Shown here: positions 29,216 through 39,300 of the stretch, piece by piece
Layout of the letters: each line of letters opens with the position of its first letter
Numbering within the stretch: the stretch's first letter is position 1
Assembly (NCBI RefSeq): GCF_910592395.1
Contig: NC_088316.1
Location: 9,116,001 to 9,180,000, forward strand
Origin: Lineus longissimus
Lineage: Eukaryota; Nemertea; Pilidiophora; Heteronemertea; Lineidae
Direction of reading: 5' to 3'
Length of the DNA stretch: 64,000 bases
Notes under the pieces: generated by a model
Database searches by the model: none
Seen by the model: only the letters and a program-made list of their open reading frames with translations
What the model was told of the DNA's origin: nothing
Translations under genes and position numbers: made by a program

Positions 29216-29830
29216 TTACGAGTGTAGCGAGTATGCAAAAGGAATCTTTCTGCGCAGTAAAAGCCGTTTACCTGCATCAATCTGTGCAAGCACTGTTTCC
29301 TTTTTGCTATTGGGAATACAGTGGTTTTCTTTAAACACTTGATCCAGAGAACAATGATCATTCAACATATGGATGACCATATGTTTACAATTTTCACGAA
29401 AGTCTTTTACGACTGCATTATATTTTTGAGTTAAAAGCCATAGAGAAATGCCAAAGTGTCGCCCTGAGAAAGCTAGTTCAGTTAATTTAGTACATTTATT
29501 CTTCGCTTCCCACAAATTAGCACAATCATCAATGATAAATAGTGATTGATGATCTTGACTTTTTAGAACATTAACGGCATCTTCTAAGCATGCAATTAAA
29601 TCGCTTAACACTAACTTAGATGGGTAAATGTGTATATTTTTGTCTTGTGTAATCCATGTTCTATCTTGATAAGTTTTGTTCATGTCAATCGTAGGACAAA
29701 ATATCACGATGTCATCGAATTTCTTTTGAAATTCTTGTTCTAGTAAGTCAAGTATAAAATATGACTTGCCACAATCAGTCATTCCTACAACTAACATGTT
29801 GAAAGGTACATCACAATAAAATTCATCCAT
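29216..29830 (-). CDS. FtsK/HerA (A32)-type genome-packaging ATPase (element B)
   Basis: 204 aa, intact. Walker A is VVGMTDCGKSYF (about residues 14-25) and Walker B is SLFIIDDCAN (about 95-104); the SGRHF motif follows near 123. Close in length and motifs to the element A enzyme at 5945-6565. Established role of the family is packaging the genome into the capsid. Start context AAATAAATGGA. A GAGTGTAGCGAG-type palindrome lies just beyond its stop codon. Confidence 0.94.
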   Translation of the reverse strand: MDEFYCDVPFNMLVVGMTDCGKSYFILDLLEQEFQKKFDDIVIFCPTIDMNKTYQDRTWITQDKNIHIYPSKLVLSDLIACLEDAVNVLKSQDHQSLFIIDDCANLWEAKNKCTKLTELAFSGRHFGISLWLLTQKYNAVVKDFRENCKHMVIHMLNDHCSLDQVFKENHCIPNSKKETVLAQIDAGKRLLLRRKIPFAYSLHS

Positions 29831-29835
29831 TTATT

Positions 29836-30022
29836 TTAACAACAACAAGCACATACTTTTCGAACATTTTGAAGAAGGAACTGACTACAAAGAAATTACC
29901 TTTGAAGAAGCACAAACTCGGTCTACAAATTTGGAGAACGAGGAAAGAAAGTCAGCACATGCGGAATATTTTTGTGTCAACGCTCGCTCCGCTCGCTGCT
30001 ACACTGGTAAGCGCTAGTGTAC
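29836..30022 (+). other. open, start-less coding-like stretch in the ATPase/capsid spacer
   Basis: One plus-strand frame stays open from about 29836 to a TAG at 30020-30022. It reads as an acidic, helix-like peptide (HFEEGTDYKEITFEEAQTRS) but has no ATG. It looks more protein-like than neighbouring random frames and could be the remnant of a lost gene or exon. The last codons are contributed by a GCTCGCTCCGCTCGC palindrome. Confidence 0.3.
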
Positions 30023-31228
30023 AATGCCCTTCACTTTCTTATTCTCAAGTCCTACTAGTCCATCTGCTACAATAAAGACTAGCATATCATATTCTGTGTC
30101 AGAACTTCTGGTAAGTTCAAGTTGTAAACCATGCTTGATATTACTCATGGCTGTTCCTGATCCATGCACAGTGTTGTCTTCTGTACTTCTCAGATCAATC
30201 CACAGTGCATATTTATGTTTGTCGTAGAATTTTTCGACATCCATCATACACCCTTCAGTGTGCTTAAGGTCTTCTGACATATAAAGTCGTTTGACTTCGT
30301 CAAATTGATTATAGGCTTTCAATCCCGACTTGAATATACAGTGAGAAATTCCTTCTGAAGTAATGCTCACATTAGTGATGTCTGGATTTTGAAAACTTGT
30401 ATTTTCGGAATCATACTCACTGAAATTTTTCTGGAAAAATATTAGGATGCCTTTTGTAGAAGCACGATTGACATCTACATTGATATTCATTCGTTTATTC
30501 TTTCCGATTGACTCTGTCCTCAAAAGATGCACGTCTTCAAACATCCATCTCATCTCAGAGTTCACTGATTCAATGGTTTCAGCCAGGACATCAGAGGCGA
30601 CTGTTTCATATTCGAGCTGTATATCCGTCACAGCATACGTCTTTGATGTTGCTGTTCCTGCGACAACATACTTTGCATCATTGAATTTGATGTGATACTC
30701 AATGGATTCCAAAATAGCTGCTGGGTAAAAGGGCGCATGTGTATCAAATAGTTCTGATTCAATAGGAATGCAGTAACGATCCTCAAAAGCTGTTTTAATG
30801 CCATCTTTTCGCTGATCTTTCACAATTCCTTGTTGTACTCGATTCTTTCGCTGTTTCTCAGTGAGCCAAAAGTCCTTGAAGGTGTTGTAGATGAAGGCTT
30901 TATTCACCTCACTCATGGCATTACCTCCCAAGCTTGTGGTGATTCTTTCTACAATATTTCGACCTACATTAGCCACAAATGTAGCAGGTGTAGCATTGGC
31001 TGCATTACTTGCTTTTGAGGTGGTAGAAAGTTTAAAGGTGAGTTTCATGCTTTCAGGGACAATCACTTGTCCTTTTTCAAGCTTCGGAATCTTCACATAA
31101 AGTGTTTCCCCCGGATTCACAGAATTAGGATTATGTGTAATGACCTCAACATTTCTTTTGGCTTTTAAGCCTCTCGATTCTTTATTTGTTCGATAAGGAT
31201 CTAAGTATTTACCGTAGGACATGTCCAT
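30014..31228 (-). CDS. Polinton major capsid protein, double jelly-roll (element B)
   Basis: 404 aa, intact. N-terminal VITHNPNSVNPGETLYVKI, then a TFKDFWLTEK motif near residue 115, HAPFYPAAI near 165, STKGILIFFQ near 255, ITSEGISHCIF near 285, MSEDLKHTEGCMM near 312 and ALWIDLRSTEDNTVHGSG near 335. All are shared with the element A protein. This is the hexon-type protein of Polintons, expected to build an icosahedral shell with the penton-like protein. It starts with TAATAAATGGA, 28 bp from the divergent gene at 31257. Confidence 0.92.
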   Translation of the reverse strand: MDMSYGKYLDPYRTNKESRGLKAKRNVEVITHNPNSVNPGETLYVKIPKLEKGQVIVPESMKLTFKLSTTSKASNAANATPATFVANVGRNIVERITTSLGGNAMSEVNKAFIYNTFKDFWLTEKQRKNRVQQGIVKDQRKDGIKTAFEDRYCIPIESELFDTHAPFYPAAILESIEYHIKFNDAKYVVAGTATSKTYAVTDIQLEYETVASDVLAETIESVNSEMRWMFEDVHLLRTESIGKNKRMNINVDVNRASTKGILIFFQKNFSEYDSENTSFQNPDITNVSITSEGISHCIFKSGLKAYNQFDEVKRLYMSEDLKHTEGCMMDVEKFYDKHKYALWIDLRSTEDNTVHGSGTAMSNIKHGLQLELTRSSDTEYDMLVFIVADGLVGLENKKVKGIVH

Positions 31229-31256
31229 TTATTATAGAAAAAAATAATTAAAATAA

Positions 31257-31688
31257 ATGAGTAATTTATTTACAAACTTTGGTTCAAATGAATGTCAAGA
31301 TGTGAAAGATATGAGTGAATTACATGATAAAATTCAAGACATTCAAGACAAGGTTAATGCAGACATTCCCAAGGTTAACGAAGACATTCTCAAGATTAAT
31401 GAAGACATTCTCAAGGTTAAAGATAGATTTAATTTGTGGGATTATGAGATTGACCATGTACTAGTTAATATTAAAGAACGAATGAAATTAGCAGACAGAG
31501 TTAACAAAGTGAGAGTTAAATTATTATTAGCATTTATTCTGACCTTATTTAAAGAACATAATTCCCCTATTCCACAATCAATGCTTAATGACCTTTCCCA
31601 TGTTAGTACTGGTGATTTACCAACACCGCAATATTTGACTGAGGCTGAAAATAAAATAATTGATCTTATTGCAAAAATACAAGAATAA
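31257..31688 (+). CDS. coiled-coil protein, divergent from major capsid gene
   Basis: 143 aa, not recognised. Residues about 18-55 are a heptad-like coiled coil that includes an internal repeat (NEDILKINEDILKVKD), and the rest is helical with a leucine-rich block (KLLLAFILTLFKE). One of only two plus-strand genes in element B. It starts at AAATAAATGAG, 28 bp from the capsid start, so the two probably share a bidirectional promoter. A stem-loop (CTTATAGGTTG...CAATCTATAAGG, about 31690-31721) follows between it and the convergent integrase gene. Confidence 0.55.
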   Translation: MSNLFTNFGSNECQDVKDMSELHDKIQDIQDKVNADIPKVNEDILKINEDILKVKDRFNLWDYEIDHVLVNIKERMKLADRVNKVRVKLLLAFILTLFKEHNSPIPQSMLNDLSHVSTGDLPTPQYLTEAENKIIDLIAKIQE

Positions 31689-31719
31689 TCTTATAGGTTG
31701 TATTAAACAATCTATAAGG

Positions 31720-32802
31720 TTACTTCTTTCTCAACCGTGAGTCAATAATATTTTCAGGATCTAAGCCTTCTTTGTGTTTTATTGTTGACTCAATTTTTGC
31801 TTCTTTTTCAACGCGATCAACCACAGAAGAAACAGACTCAAAATCTTTAGCGTTAGCGACGAGCGCAGCGGAGCGAGCGAAGCGAGCGTGTGTCACTTGC
31901 TGCAAAGCATCAAGTCTGACTCTTTCATCATCATTCAATATTGCATGAACACCCTCAATATTTTTTACAGTGGAAGTTCTATTGGACCATATTTGTTTAT
32001 AACCTTTAGTAAATATAGGTCTCTTTAACTTCTTTCTAACACTTTCACCTATTTTAAATTTGTGTTCAACTGGCATAGACTTTCCTAAATTGTGCTCAAC
32101 TAATTCAGTCTCTATTCTATCACGCTCGCTCCGCTCGCTAGCAGCGCTATTTACTTCATTAGGAGCATAGTTTAAAATTCCTCTATGTGGTCTACTATTG
32201 TAAGCTGAAATGTACTCTTGCAAATGATCAACCCATTTTACTGAATTTCGTTCTGTAAAGTCCTTGAATATCATCTCTTTAATGGTTCTGCAAAGTCTGT
32301 CAATAAGTCCTAGCGCATGATGATCTCCTATGTCCACTGTATCATGCTTGATGTTTAACTCTTTGAATAGGTCTTGTACTGACTTATTCAGGAATTCATT
32401 GCATGAATCTGTAATAATTAATTTTATTGCCTCTGAATCTTTGTACATGTGTTCAAAGCCATTTTTCACCTCAAATTTTGTCTTATTTTTTAAAGCTTCA
32501 GCATAGGCTTTTCTAGTAAATGTATCAATAGCAAGAAGTATCCATTTGTAACCTTTATTTTGTCTTGAGTAATTTGACATGTCTAAAAGATCCATAAACC
32601 ATAGAGCATTCTCACGATAGGCTATAATGTGTCCCTGAATTTTTTGTGGCTGCTTTTTGTGAAGCTGATAACTTTTTGGCTGCTTTACAAATGCATCAAT
32701 GTCATCAAATTTTATGCTAGGATCTTTCTTCTTCATGATCTTATAAAATTTTAAAGCAGATGGATAGTAGTACTTCGCATATTCTTCTTGCATTACACTC
32801 AT
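31720..32802 (-). CDS. int: Polinton retroviral-type integrase, DD35D variant (element B)
   Basis: 360 aa, intact. WFMDLLDM gives the first catalytic Asp (residue 71), IITDSCNEF the second (132), and GLIDRLCRTIKE holds Asp168 where the catalytic Glu normally sits. The spacing between second and third is 35 residues, exactly the DD35E spacing. A C-terminal SH3-like region (FKIGESVRKKL, near 250) is followed by a charged tail; no chromodomain is seen, unlike element A. GAGCGAAGCGAGC palindromes are built into the frame at 31861-31888 and 32123-32139, adding Ser/Glu/Arg/Ala-rich peptides. The start context is AAATAAATATG. Confidence 0.88.
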   Translation of the reverse strand: MSVMQEEYAKYYYPSALKFYKIMKKKDPSIKFDDIDAFVKQPKSYQLHKKQPQKIQGHIIAYRENALWFMDLLDMSNYSRQNKGYKWILLAIDTFTRKAYAEALKNKTKFEVKNGFEHMYKDSEAIKLIITDSCNEFLNKSVQDLFKELNIKHDTVDIGDHHALGLIDRLCRTIKEMIFKDFTERNSVKWVDHLQEYISAYNSRPHRGILNYAPNEVNSAASERSERDRIETELVEHNLGKSMPVEHKFKIGESVRKKLKRPIFTKGYKQIWSNRTSTVKNIEGVHAILNDDERVRLDALQQVTHARFARSAALVANAKDFESVSSVVDRVEKEAKIESTIKHKEGLDPENIIDSRLRKK

Positions 32803-32874
32803 ATTTATTTTAGAGAATATTTTGAACTAAAAGACCTACAGTAATTAATCCTATTGTAAAAGGTAGATGACTGC

Positions 32875-33092
32875 GCTCGCCACTCGCTTCGCTCGCTTCA
32901 CTCACTGTGCTCACTGTGCTCACTGTGCTCACTGTGCTCGCTGTGCTCGCTGTGCTCGCTGTAGGTGATTAACTCGCCACTCGCTTCGCTCGCTTCACTC
33001 ACTGTGCTCACTGTGCTCACTGTGCTCGCTGTGCTCGCTGTAGGTGATTCACTCGCTGTGCTTGCCACTCGCTCCGCTCGTGAGTGTGTGCT
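32875..33092. repeat. palindromic and 9-bp tandem repeats in the 3' end of the 436-aa gene
   Basis: CACTCGCTTCGCTCGCTTCACTCA occurs twice (about 32881 and 32979), each followed by runs of CTGTGCTCA/CTGTGCTCG. The runs end in GTAGGTGATT. The arrangement is a roughly 100-bp direct duplication built from the same GAGCG-type unit that is scattered through element B. Confidence 0.9.
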
Positions 33093-34208
33093 CGCAGAAC
33101 TTACTGCGAGCGCTTGACGCTTTTTTCTTACATTGATATGTGTGTTGATTCCAAAATTTGTATTTTCCGTGGCAGTTAACAGAGAGTTATTATACCCTTC
33201 AATCGTGCCAATATGTAAGCGCATATGACTTGGCACAAGTTGTAACCCTAAACCAACAGCAAAATCTAGTCGTGTACCTACTTTTTCTAAGGCGTTCGCA
33301 TACGATTGTTTTGAGCGAATTAATATACTTGCTGACTGAAATGTTTTGATGGAATCGACTAACGTTTGTCCTTGTATCGCATCTTCCACTAAAATACCAA
33401 ACTGCTTTTGTGCATCTAAGGAGTCTAAAATATCTTGCCTGATCATAGTTTGTGCACCCAGGATGCAATACACATACGTTCTAATAGATTCATTGATTCT
33501 ACTCATGCCTGCTTTAGTCAATCCTTGACTGTCTAAAGTGATGAAATTGGTCCAATCATCTGAATATATAAATGATAATGTATCAATATAAAGTCTGCGA
33601 TGATCTGCATACACATATCCTTTTTTGTCCGCATTAAATGGGAACTTACTTGGGTCACTTAAGTAATAGTTACCATTATCCATTACAATGTCTAATGCTT
33701 GCATTTTCCCACGATGAAAATAATTGAAGTCAACACTACCAAATTCAAGCTTCAAATTTTCATATGCTTGTGTGTGATAGGGGTTCTTCTTTGAATTAAA
33801 GTCAGGATTTCCTGGTAAAGGAATTTTTAGCTGGTGTAATATCTTTCTGATGGTAAAGTACACATGGAATCTAAAGATACTTTGTACTAAAGGGTCAGCA
33901 TGGTTAATATGATTGTGCCATGATACGCCACAGCCCGATGTCGCACAAAATATTGCAAATTTAAATTGGTTTTCCCAGTTATCCATTGTCGCATTTTTTA
34001 AGTACTCTTGTACTTGTGCATAAGTTGAAAAAATTCGTGGAGAGATCTTATTAGGAAAAATATCAATTGTATTGAATTCAAAGCTTTGATGTGGTGCTAC
34101 TTGAATGTGGTGATGAATGAAAGGGTCATCTGTGATTGAATTATCCTTGTAATTGAGTGGATAATTTGCATCTGCGTTAAATTTAAGATATGAAGGAAAT
34201 GTTTCCAT
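32898..34208 (-). CDS. conserved Polinton accessory protein of unknown function (element B)
   Basis: 436 aa. The first about 350 residues look like a folded domain. Notable are LNYKDNSITDDPFIHHH near residue 18, a FCATSGCGVSWHNH motif near 88, FRFHVYF near 112 and a C-terminal LQLVPSHMRLHIGTIEGYNN near 325. The pattern is familiar from uncharacterised proteins of invertebrate Polinton-like elements; a virion role is possible but not shown. From about residue 365 the sequence dissolves into Ser/Ala/Glu/Val/Thr repeats encoded by GAGCGAAGCGAGTGGCGAG- and TGAGCACAG-type repeats (32880-33090), which have probably extended the C-terminus. Start context AAATAAATGGA. Confidence 0.7.
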   Translation of the reverse strand: METFPSYLKFNADANYPLNYKDNSITDDPFIHHHIQVAPHQSFEFNTIDIFPNKISPRIFSTYAQVQEYLKNATMDNWENQFKFAIFCATSGCGVSWHNHINHADPLVQSIFRFHVYFTIRKILHQLKIPLPGNPDFNSKKNPYHTQAYENLKLEFGSVDFNYFHRGKMQALDIVMDNGNYYLSDPSKFPFNADKKGYVYADHRRLYIDTLSFIYSDDWTNFITLDSQGLTKAGMSRINESIRTYVYCILGAQTMIRQDILDSLDAQKQFGILVEDAIQGQTLVDSIKTFQSASILIRSKQSYANALEKVGTRLDFAVGLGLQLVPSHMRLHIGTIEGYNNSLLTATENTNFGINTHINVRKKRQALAVSSASTHSRAERVASTASESPTASTASTVSTVSTVSEASEASGELITYSEHSEHSEHSEHSEHSEHSE

Positions 34209-34262
34209 TTATTTTATATAATATTTTTATGAGCACAGCAGGTGTAATGTCCTTACTCCAAA

Positions 34263-34672
34263 TCAACATTCAACAGAATTAGTTGAATTTAACATCATCA
34301 TACTTCTGTTTATTGTCATATTTAGCCATTGAGTGAAAGACAGAAATATCGTGGTTCTGAAATTATTCCATTTTTCTACACATACACCATACTTATATTT
34401 CTGTTCACATCTTTGTGAAAATTTATCCCATAATTCAAATGATTCTTTAGTGTTAGATATTGTATGTAATATTTGTCCAATAAATATCCAATTTCTATAT
34501 GTACTTGATCTTTCATATGACATTAAATCTAGTAATATTTTACAATCATCAAGATTATTGTCAAATTCTACATCATCGTTATGATATTTTTTGTCTTGTA
34601 TTTGTTCTTCTACATCAAGTTTTTCTAGATCAAGTTCTAAATCATATTCTTTCCTTAATTTTTGGCTCACCG
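34263..34672 (-). pseudogene. PriCT_2 domain fragment of a D5-type primase-helicase
   Basis: About 135 aa. After an acidic N-terminus, the segment RNWIFIGQILHTISNTKESF followed by WDKFSQRCEQKY and KWNNF has the spacing of the PriCT_2 domain that follows the primase in D5-like proteins (W..(I/V)G..L.......WD..S.....Y....C...W). No ATG suits it, and its 5' end abuts the tandem-repeat insertion at about 34671. On the far side of that insertion the PolB-primase frame ends. It is therefore probably the displaced C-terminal part of that protein. No SF3 helicase domain follows: the frame stops at 34263, 55 bp before the next gene. Confidence 0.65.
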
Positions 34673-34701
34673 TAAGGGGAGTCTATACGATAGCGCTGTG
34701 T

Positions 34702-34741
<40 letters not shown>

Positions 34742-36365
34742 ATCCTAACAGTGGCACGTTTCTTAACTGCTAGGGCTATGAACTTGAAACTTTGTGCACA
34801 GAATGCCCTAGGTCAGCTGACCTCTGACACTGATTTTCGGTCCGATCTGATTCTCTGTTTGGCCACCAGGGGGCCAAATGTCGATATCTAAAAAGTGTGA
34901 TATCTCGCTTATTAGTGACTTGTTTTCGATAAAACTTTTGTTGTAGGTACTCATAGCAAATATACATTTTATATTATACGGGTTTTTAATTTGACCTTGT
35001 TTTCAAGGTCGCAGAGGTCATATGGCGTAAATTGGCCATTAGAGTGTAAACTATGGCACGTTTCTTAACCACTAAAGCTATGAACTTGAAACTTGGTACA
35101 TATAACCCCCTATATCACATAGCCTCTGGTGCTGAATTTTGGTTCGATCTGATTCCTAACTTTGCCACCAGGGGGCCAAAAGTGGAAATCTAAAAAGTGT
35201 GATATCTCGCTTATAAGTGACTTGTTTTCGATAAAACTTTTGTTGTAGGTACTCATAGCAAATATACATTTTATATTATACGGGTTTTCAATTTGACCTA
35301 CTTTTCAAGGTCACAGAGGTCATATGGCGTAAATTGGCCATTAGAGTGTAAACTATGGCACGTTTCTTAACCACTAAAGCTATGAACTTGAAACTTGGTA
35401 CATATAACCCCCTATATCACATAGCCTCTGGCGCTGAATTTTGGTTCGATCTGATTCCTAACTTTGCCACCGGGGGGCCAAAAGTGGAAATCTAAAAAGT
35501 GTGATATCTCGCTTATAAGTGCCTTGTTTTCGATAAAATTCTTATGGTAGGTACTGTTTGGAAGAATACATCACATATTTTACGGGTTTTCAATTTGACC
35601 TACTTTTCAAGGTCACAGAAGTCATATGGCGTAAATTGGCTGTTAGAGTGTAAACTATGGCACGTTTCTTAACCAGTAAAGCTATGAACTTGAAACTTGG
35701 TGCATATAACCCCCTACATCAGATAACGTCTGATGTCGAATTTTGGCCTGATCTGATTCTTTATTCGGCCACCAGGGGGCCATAACGGAAAAAGGAAGAA
35801 GTGCAATATCTTGCCTATTTGAGTGAATTGTTTTCGATAAAATTTTATGGCAGGGACTCCTAGCAAGGATACATCACATTTCCTATGATTTTTCGATTTG
35901 ACCTCCTTTTCTAGGTCACAGAGGTCAAATGGCGTAAATTGACCGTTCGAGTGTAACTATGGCACGTTTCTTAACTGCTAAAGCTATGAACTTGAAAGTT
36001 GGTACATGTAACCCCCTACATCAGATAATCTCTGACACCGAATTTTGGCCTGATCTGATTCTTGATTTGGCCACCAGGGGGTCAAAACTGAAAAAGTAGG
36101 ACGTGCAATATCTCGCTTATTAATGACTTTTTTTCGATTAATTTTTTATTGCAGGGACTCTTAGCAATCACACGATATTGATCTTGTTGATGTCATAGAC
36201 AATTATTGGTTGGATCATAAACTTATATATACTGCCCTGTCTTATTACTTGACATCAATACACATCTAAAAAAGTCTTCATGCCTGATTGTGTTCACCAT
36301 ATTCACCTCTAAACTAAGCATGATCCTGCCTAATAAAAGATGTATACGGTGAGCACAATGGCCCC
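34671..36365. mobile_element. insert with (CGT)n and five 302-bp tandem repeats
   Basis: The left end reads GGCTCACCGTAAGGGGAG and the right end TACGGTGAGCACAATGG, so GCTCACCGTA is inverted at both ends. Next to the left end is a (CGT)n microsatellite (about 34700-34740). Five copies of a 302-bp unit follow, starting with GGCACGTTTCTTAAC at 34753, 35055, 35357, 35659 and 35961, exactly 302 bp apart. The layout (end repeat, microsatellite, tandem core) resembles pearl/HINE-type nonautonomous Helentrons; that class is inference. It separates the primase and PriCT_2 segments of element B. Boundaries are accurate to about 10 bp. Confidence 0.75.
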
Positions 36366-36373
36366 TGGCCGTT

Positions 36374-39300
36374 TCATTTATTAATTTTATTCAAATTCAA
36401 ACTTAATATTTGAATCAACTCAGTTAATGTGAAATCATTTTTAATTTCATTAAGATTTGAGTCAATTATTTTAGTTACTAAATATGGATGAGAGTTTGTG
36501 TTCTTTCTAGATCCATACATTAACCATGGTACACTAGTAACAGCAGTATCCAAAACTTCTTGATTGAATAATCTATTCACACCATTTTTAATAAGGATAA
36601 TAAACATTTTATAGTCAATATTACTTATCCAACAATAAGGAAAATGTAAGTGAATTCCATTTGATAATTTAGTGTCTTTAGTTGTTATAGATTTTTCTAA
36701 TACAAAACATTCTAATGCTTTTTCTGTTATATCTTTAAAATGATCGCGAAGGAATTTTTGATAAATGATAATAACTTTCATTAGTTGTTCATTTGTGTAT
36801 AGATGTTCAGTATTTTTATAGTCAGATGGGTTCATTTTTATATCAAGATCAACAATAATTGGATTGTATCCTTCTTTCGTTTGTTTTTCAGCTAATCCAA
36901 TATCACACCCCATTTCAATACATTCTGTGTATAATTTGATAAATTCGGGTCCATCTTCTCTACTAATGAAAAATGTTCCTTTTGGATTGTATACACCAAT
37001 GTGTGAATATTCTCCTCTTCTATAATGTTGTTTTAGAAATTTACTCACAACATGCGTTTCATACTGCCTTTCTATAACAAATCTGTCTAGAACTTGTTTA
37101 TTTAATTTATAATGTCCTAAAGCTAAGGTTGAAATACCATCTGGTAAAATTGTTCGTTTATCATCATTTGAATCTAAAGCCACCTTTGAAACTTGCTCAG
37201 TGTAAAGTTGATGATTCCGACTTCTAAACACATTCATGCTTTTTTCGATTGGGACTTTATCCAAAAGCACAGACTTGTAGTCTTCGAAGGTGACTTCACT
37301 TTTCACAACTTGCTTCTTCACACCTTTACACTTTTTGACTTCTTCATCTTTGTCAGTTGTATAAGAATATAATTTAGCCCTCAAAGCGATGAACTCATTG
37401 ATCACTTTGCCAGCCTCTTCGTCTTTGAACTTGCCAATTACTTTCTTATTGGTTTCATCATACAATGGATGATCTTCAGGAAAATTAGACAAGTCATACA
37501 AGTGAGCATCGTGTTTCATATCATCATAGTGATTTTCTGTTTCGATATGATAGACTAATGAGTCAGTATCAGTGTAAAGTAGTTGTGCTTTTCCAGGATA
37601 CTTCTTTAGCATGTAATTATAGTGGAAGTCATACATGTGTATTTTAGAGAGGTCTAAAATCGTTTGTCCCATAAATATGGGCTTATTGAGATAGACATTT
37701 GCTTTTTGCCTCTCAACCATGGCTAGATCTTCACCGAAAATTTTGTGTGATTTATAGTTGTTCGAATTGGCCAATTTTCGAAGCTGTTTGACAATTGTAG
37801 CTAAAGTAAAGTCTTTTCTGTCTCTCACAGACTCCATTGTCTTTCCGAAGCATGAATTGTTCATCAATTTGAAGAAGTCCTTTTCGAAGTCATTATTAGC
37901 ATTTGCACGTTGACTTGTGTTTAAGTCAATGTATTCTTTCAAAAAGTATGACTCTGTGTAGGAAATTCCTCTATGAATCTTAGTCAATACGAGTCCTTGA
38001 CTCAAGTAGAATTTCAAGGCCTTGTGATGCACAATGTAATGCTCTTTATCCTGAAGGTTAGGAATGAGTTTACCATTCTTGTGTTCGGGGGCAAGTGGAT
38101 AGTCATTGTGCAAGTTGTGCAAATGCTTAGGATATTCTAAGTCAACTTCAAGTGTGCAAGGGATGTCTTGCCAATTTTTTAATTGAAATCGAGACATCCA
38201 GCTAAAATTAGAAAGTGGTAATTTTTGATTCATCACTAAGCCGTACAAATTATTCGCATCTAAATTGATGATGACGGATTTACCTTCTTCAGCTTTTGCG
38301 TATCTGTGACTTGCTTGACATATTCCACCTCGAATACCACATTCGAAGAATTTATACTTGTCCACATCTGTGAGGAGTTTAATCTCAATGTCAGTCTTTT
38401 TTAACATGGCTTGCCAAGACAATCCTGAGGCCGAATAAGTCCACACTGGATCTAATTTGTAAATGTTCATGCACACAGATCTGAAATTTTCAAGGATATC
38501 AGCTAGTAGAAGTACATCAGTTCTCAAATACACTTCATGGTAATCTCTGAATGTTTTACACCCAAATTTTTCCCACACATTTTGCGCGTGTAAGTACTCT
38601 TCTTGTGTTATTCCAGTATTATTGAACGTGGAATAAAACGCATCAATGGATGGTAATTGTTGACTTTGAAATTTTTCAAATGAATCAACCCATTCATAAG
38701 GATATACTCCTTTTCTAGTTAAGAGGTCAAATTGTTCACCTTTGTAATATTTTGACAGATGTTTTTTCTCTGTGTTAGGCAAATTCTTAGCTAGATTTGC
38801 TAGTGATGACTGCATGAGTCTATATGAGTCAAGGAATCTGATTGACAATCTCTTCCCATCTTCAACATGTAACACCTTACTGAAAGAAATATAGTTTTCA
38901 CTATTACTCGCGATCACTTTTAGCTGTCCTTTAAGATGTTTCACAAACAAATGAGCATCATAACCTGACAGATTGTTTAAATAGACTGGTATGAAGTTTG
39001 GAGCTTGAAATTGAAGGTTACATTTATTACAAGCTGCTCCTCTGTATTTGCCTGTGAAATGATTGTGATCATAGACTTTTTTGCACACTCGCTGCGCTTC
39101 GTCGGTGCACTTTTTTGCTGTGAACTCTTTGTCACAGAGATAACATTTTTCAGCTGACTCATAGTTATCCTGTTGTACTTGTGTTAATACTTCCATAGCT
39201 TTAGATTGACTCAAGAACTTGTCATAAATTTTATATACAATTTTTTCAAGTTCTTCACAAAATCTTTCTCCTATATTTTCGCTAGGATCATCAATATCAA

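Noticed and set aside
34591-34773. Poly-Ser open frame
   Set aside because: It is produced by the (CGT)n microsatellite and the antisense of the PriCT_2 fragment.
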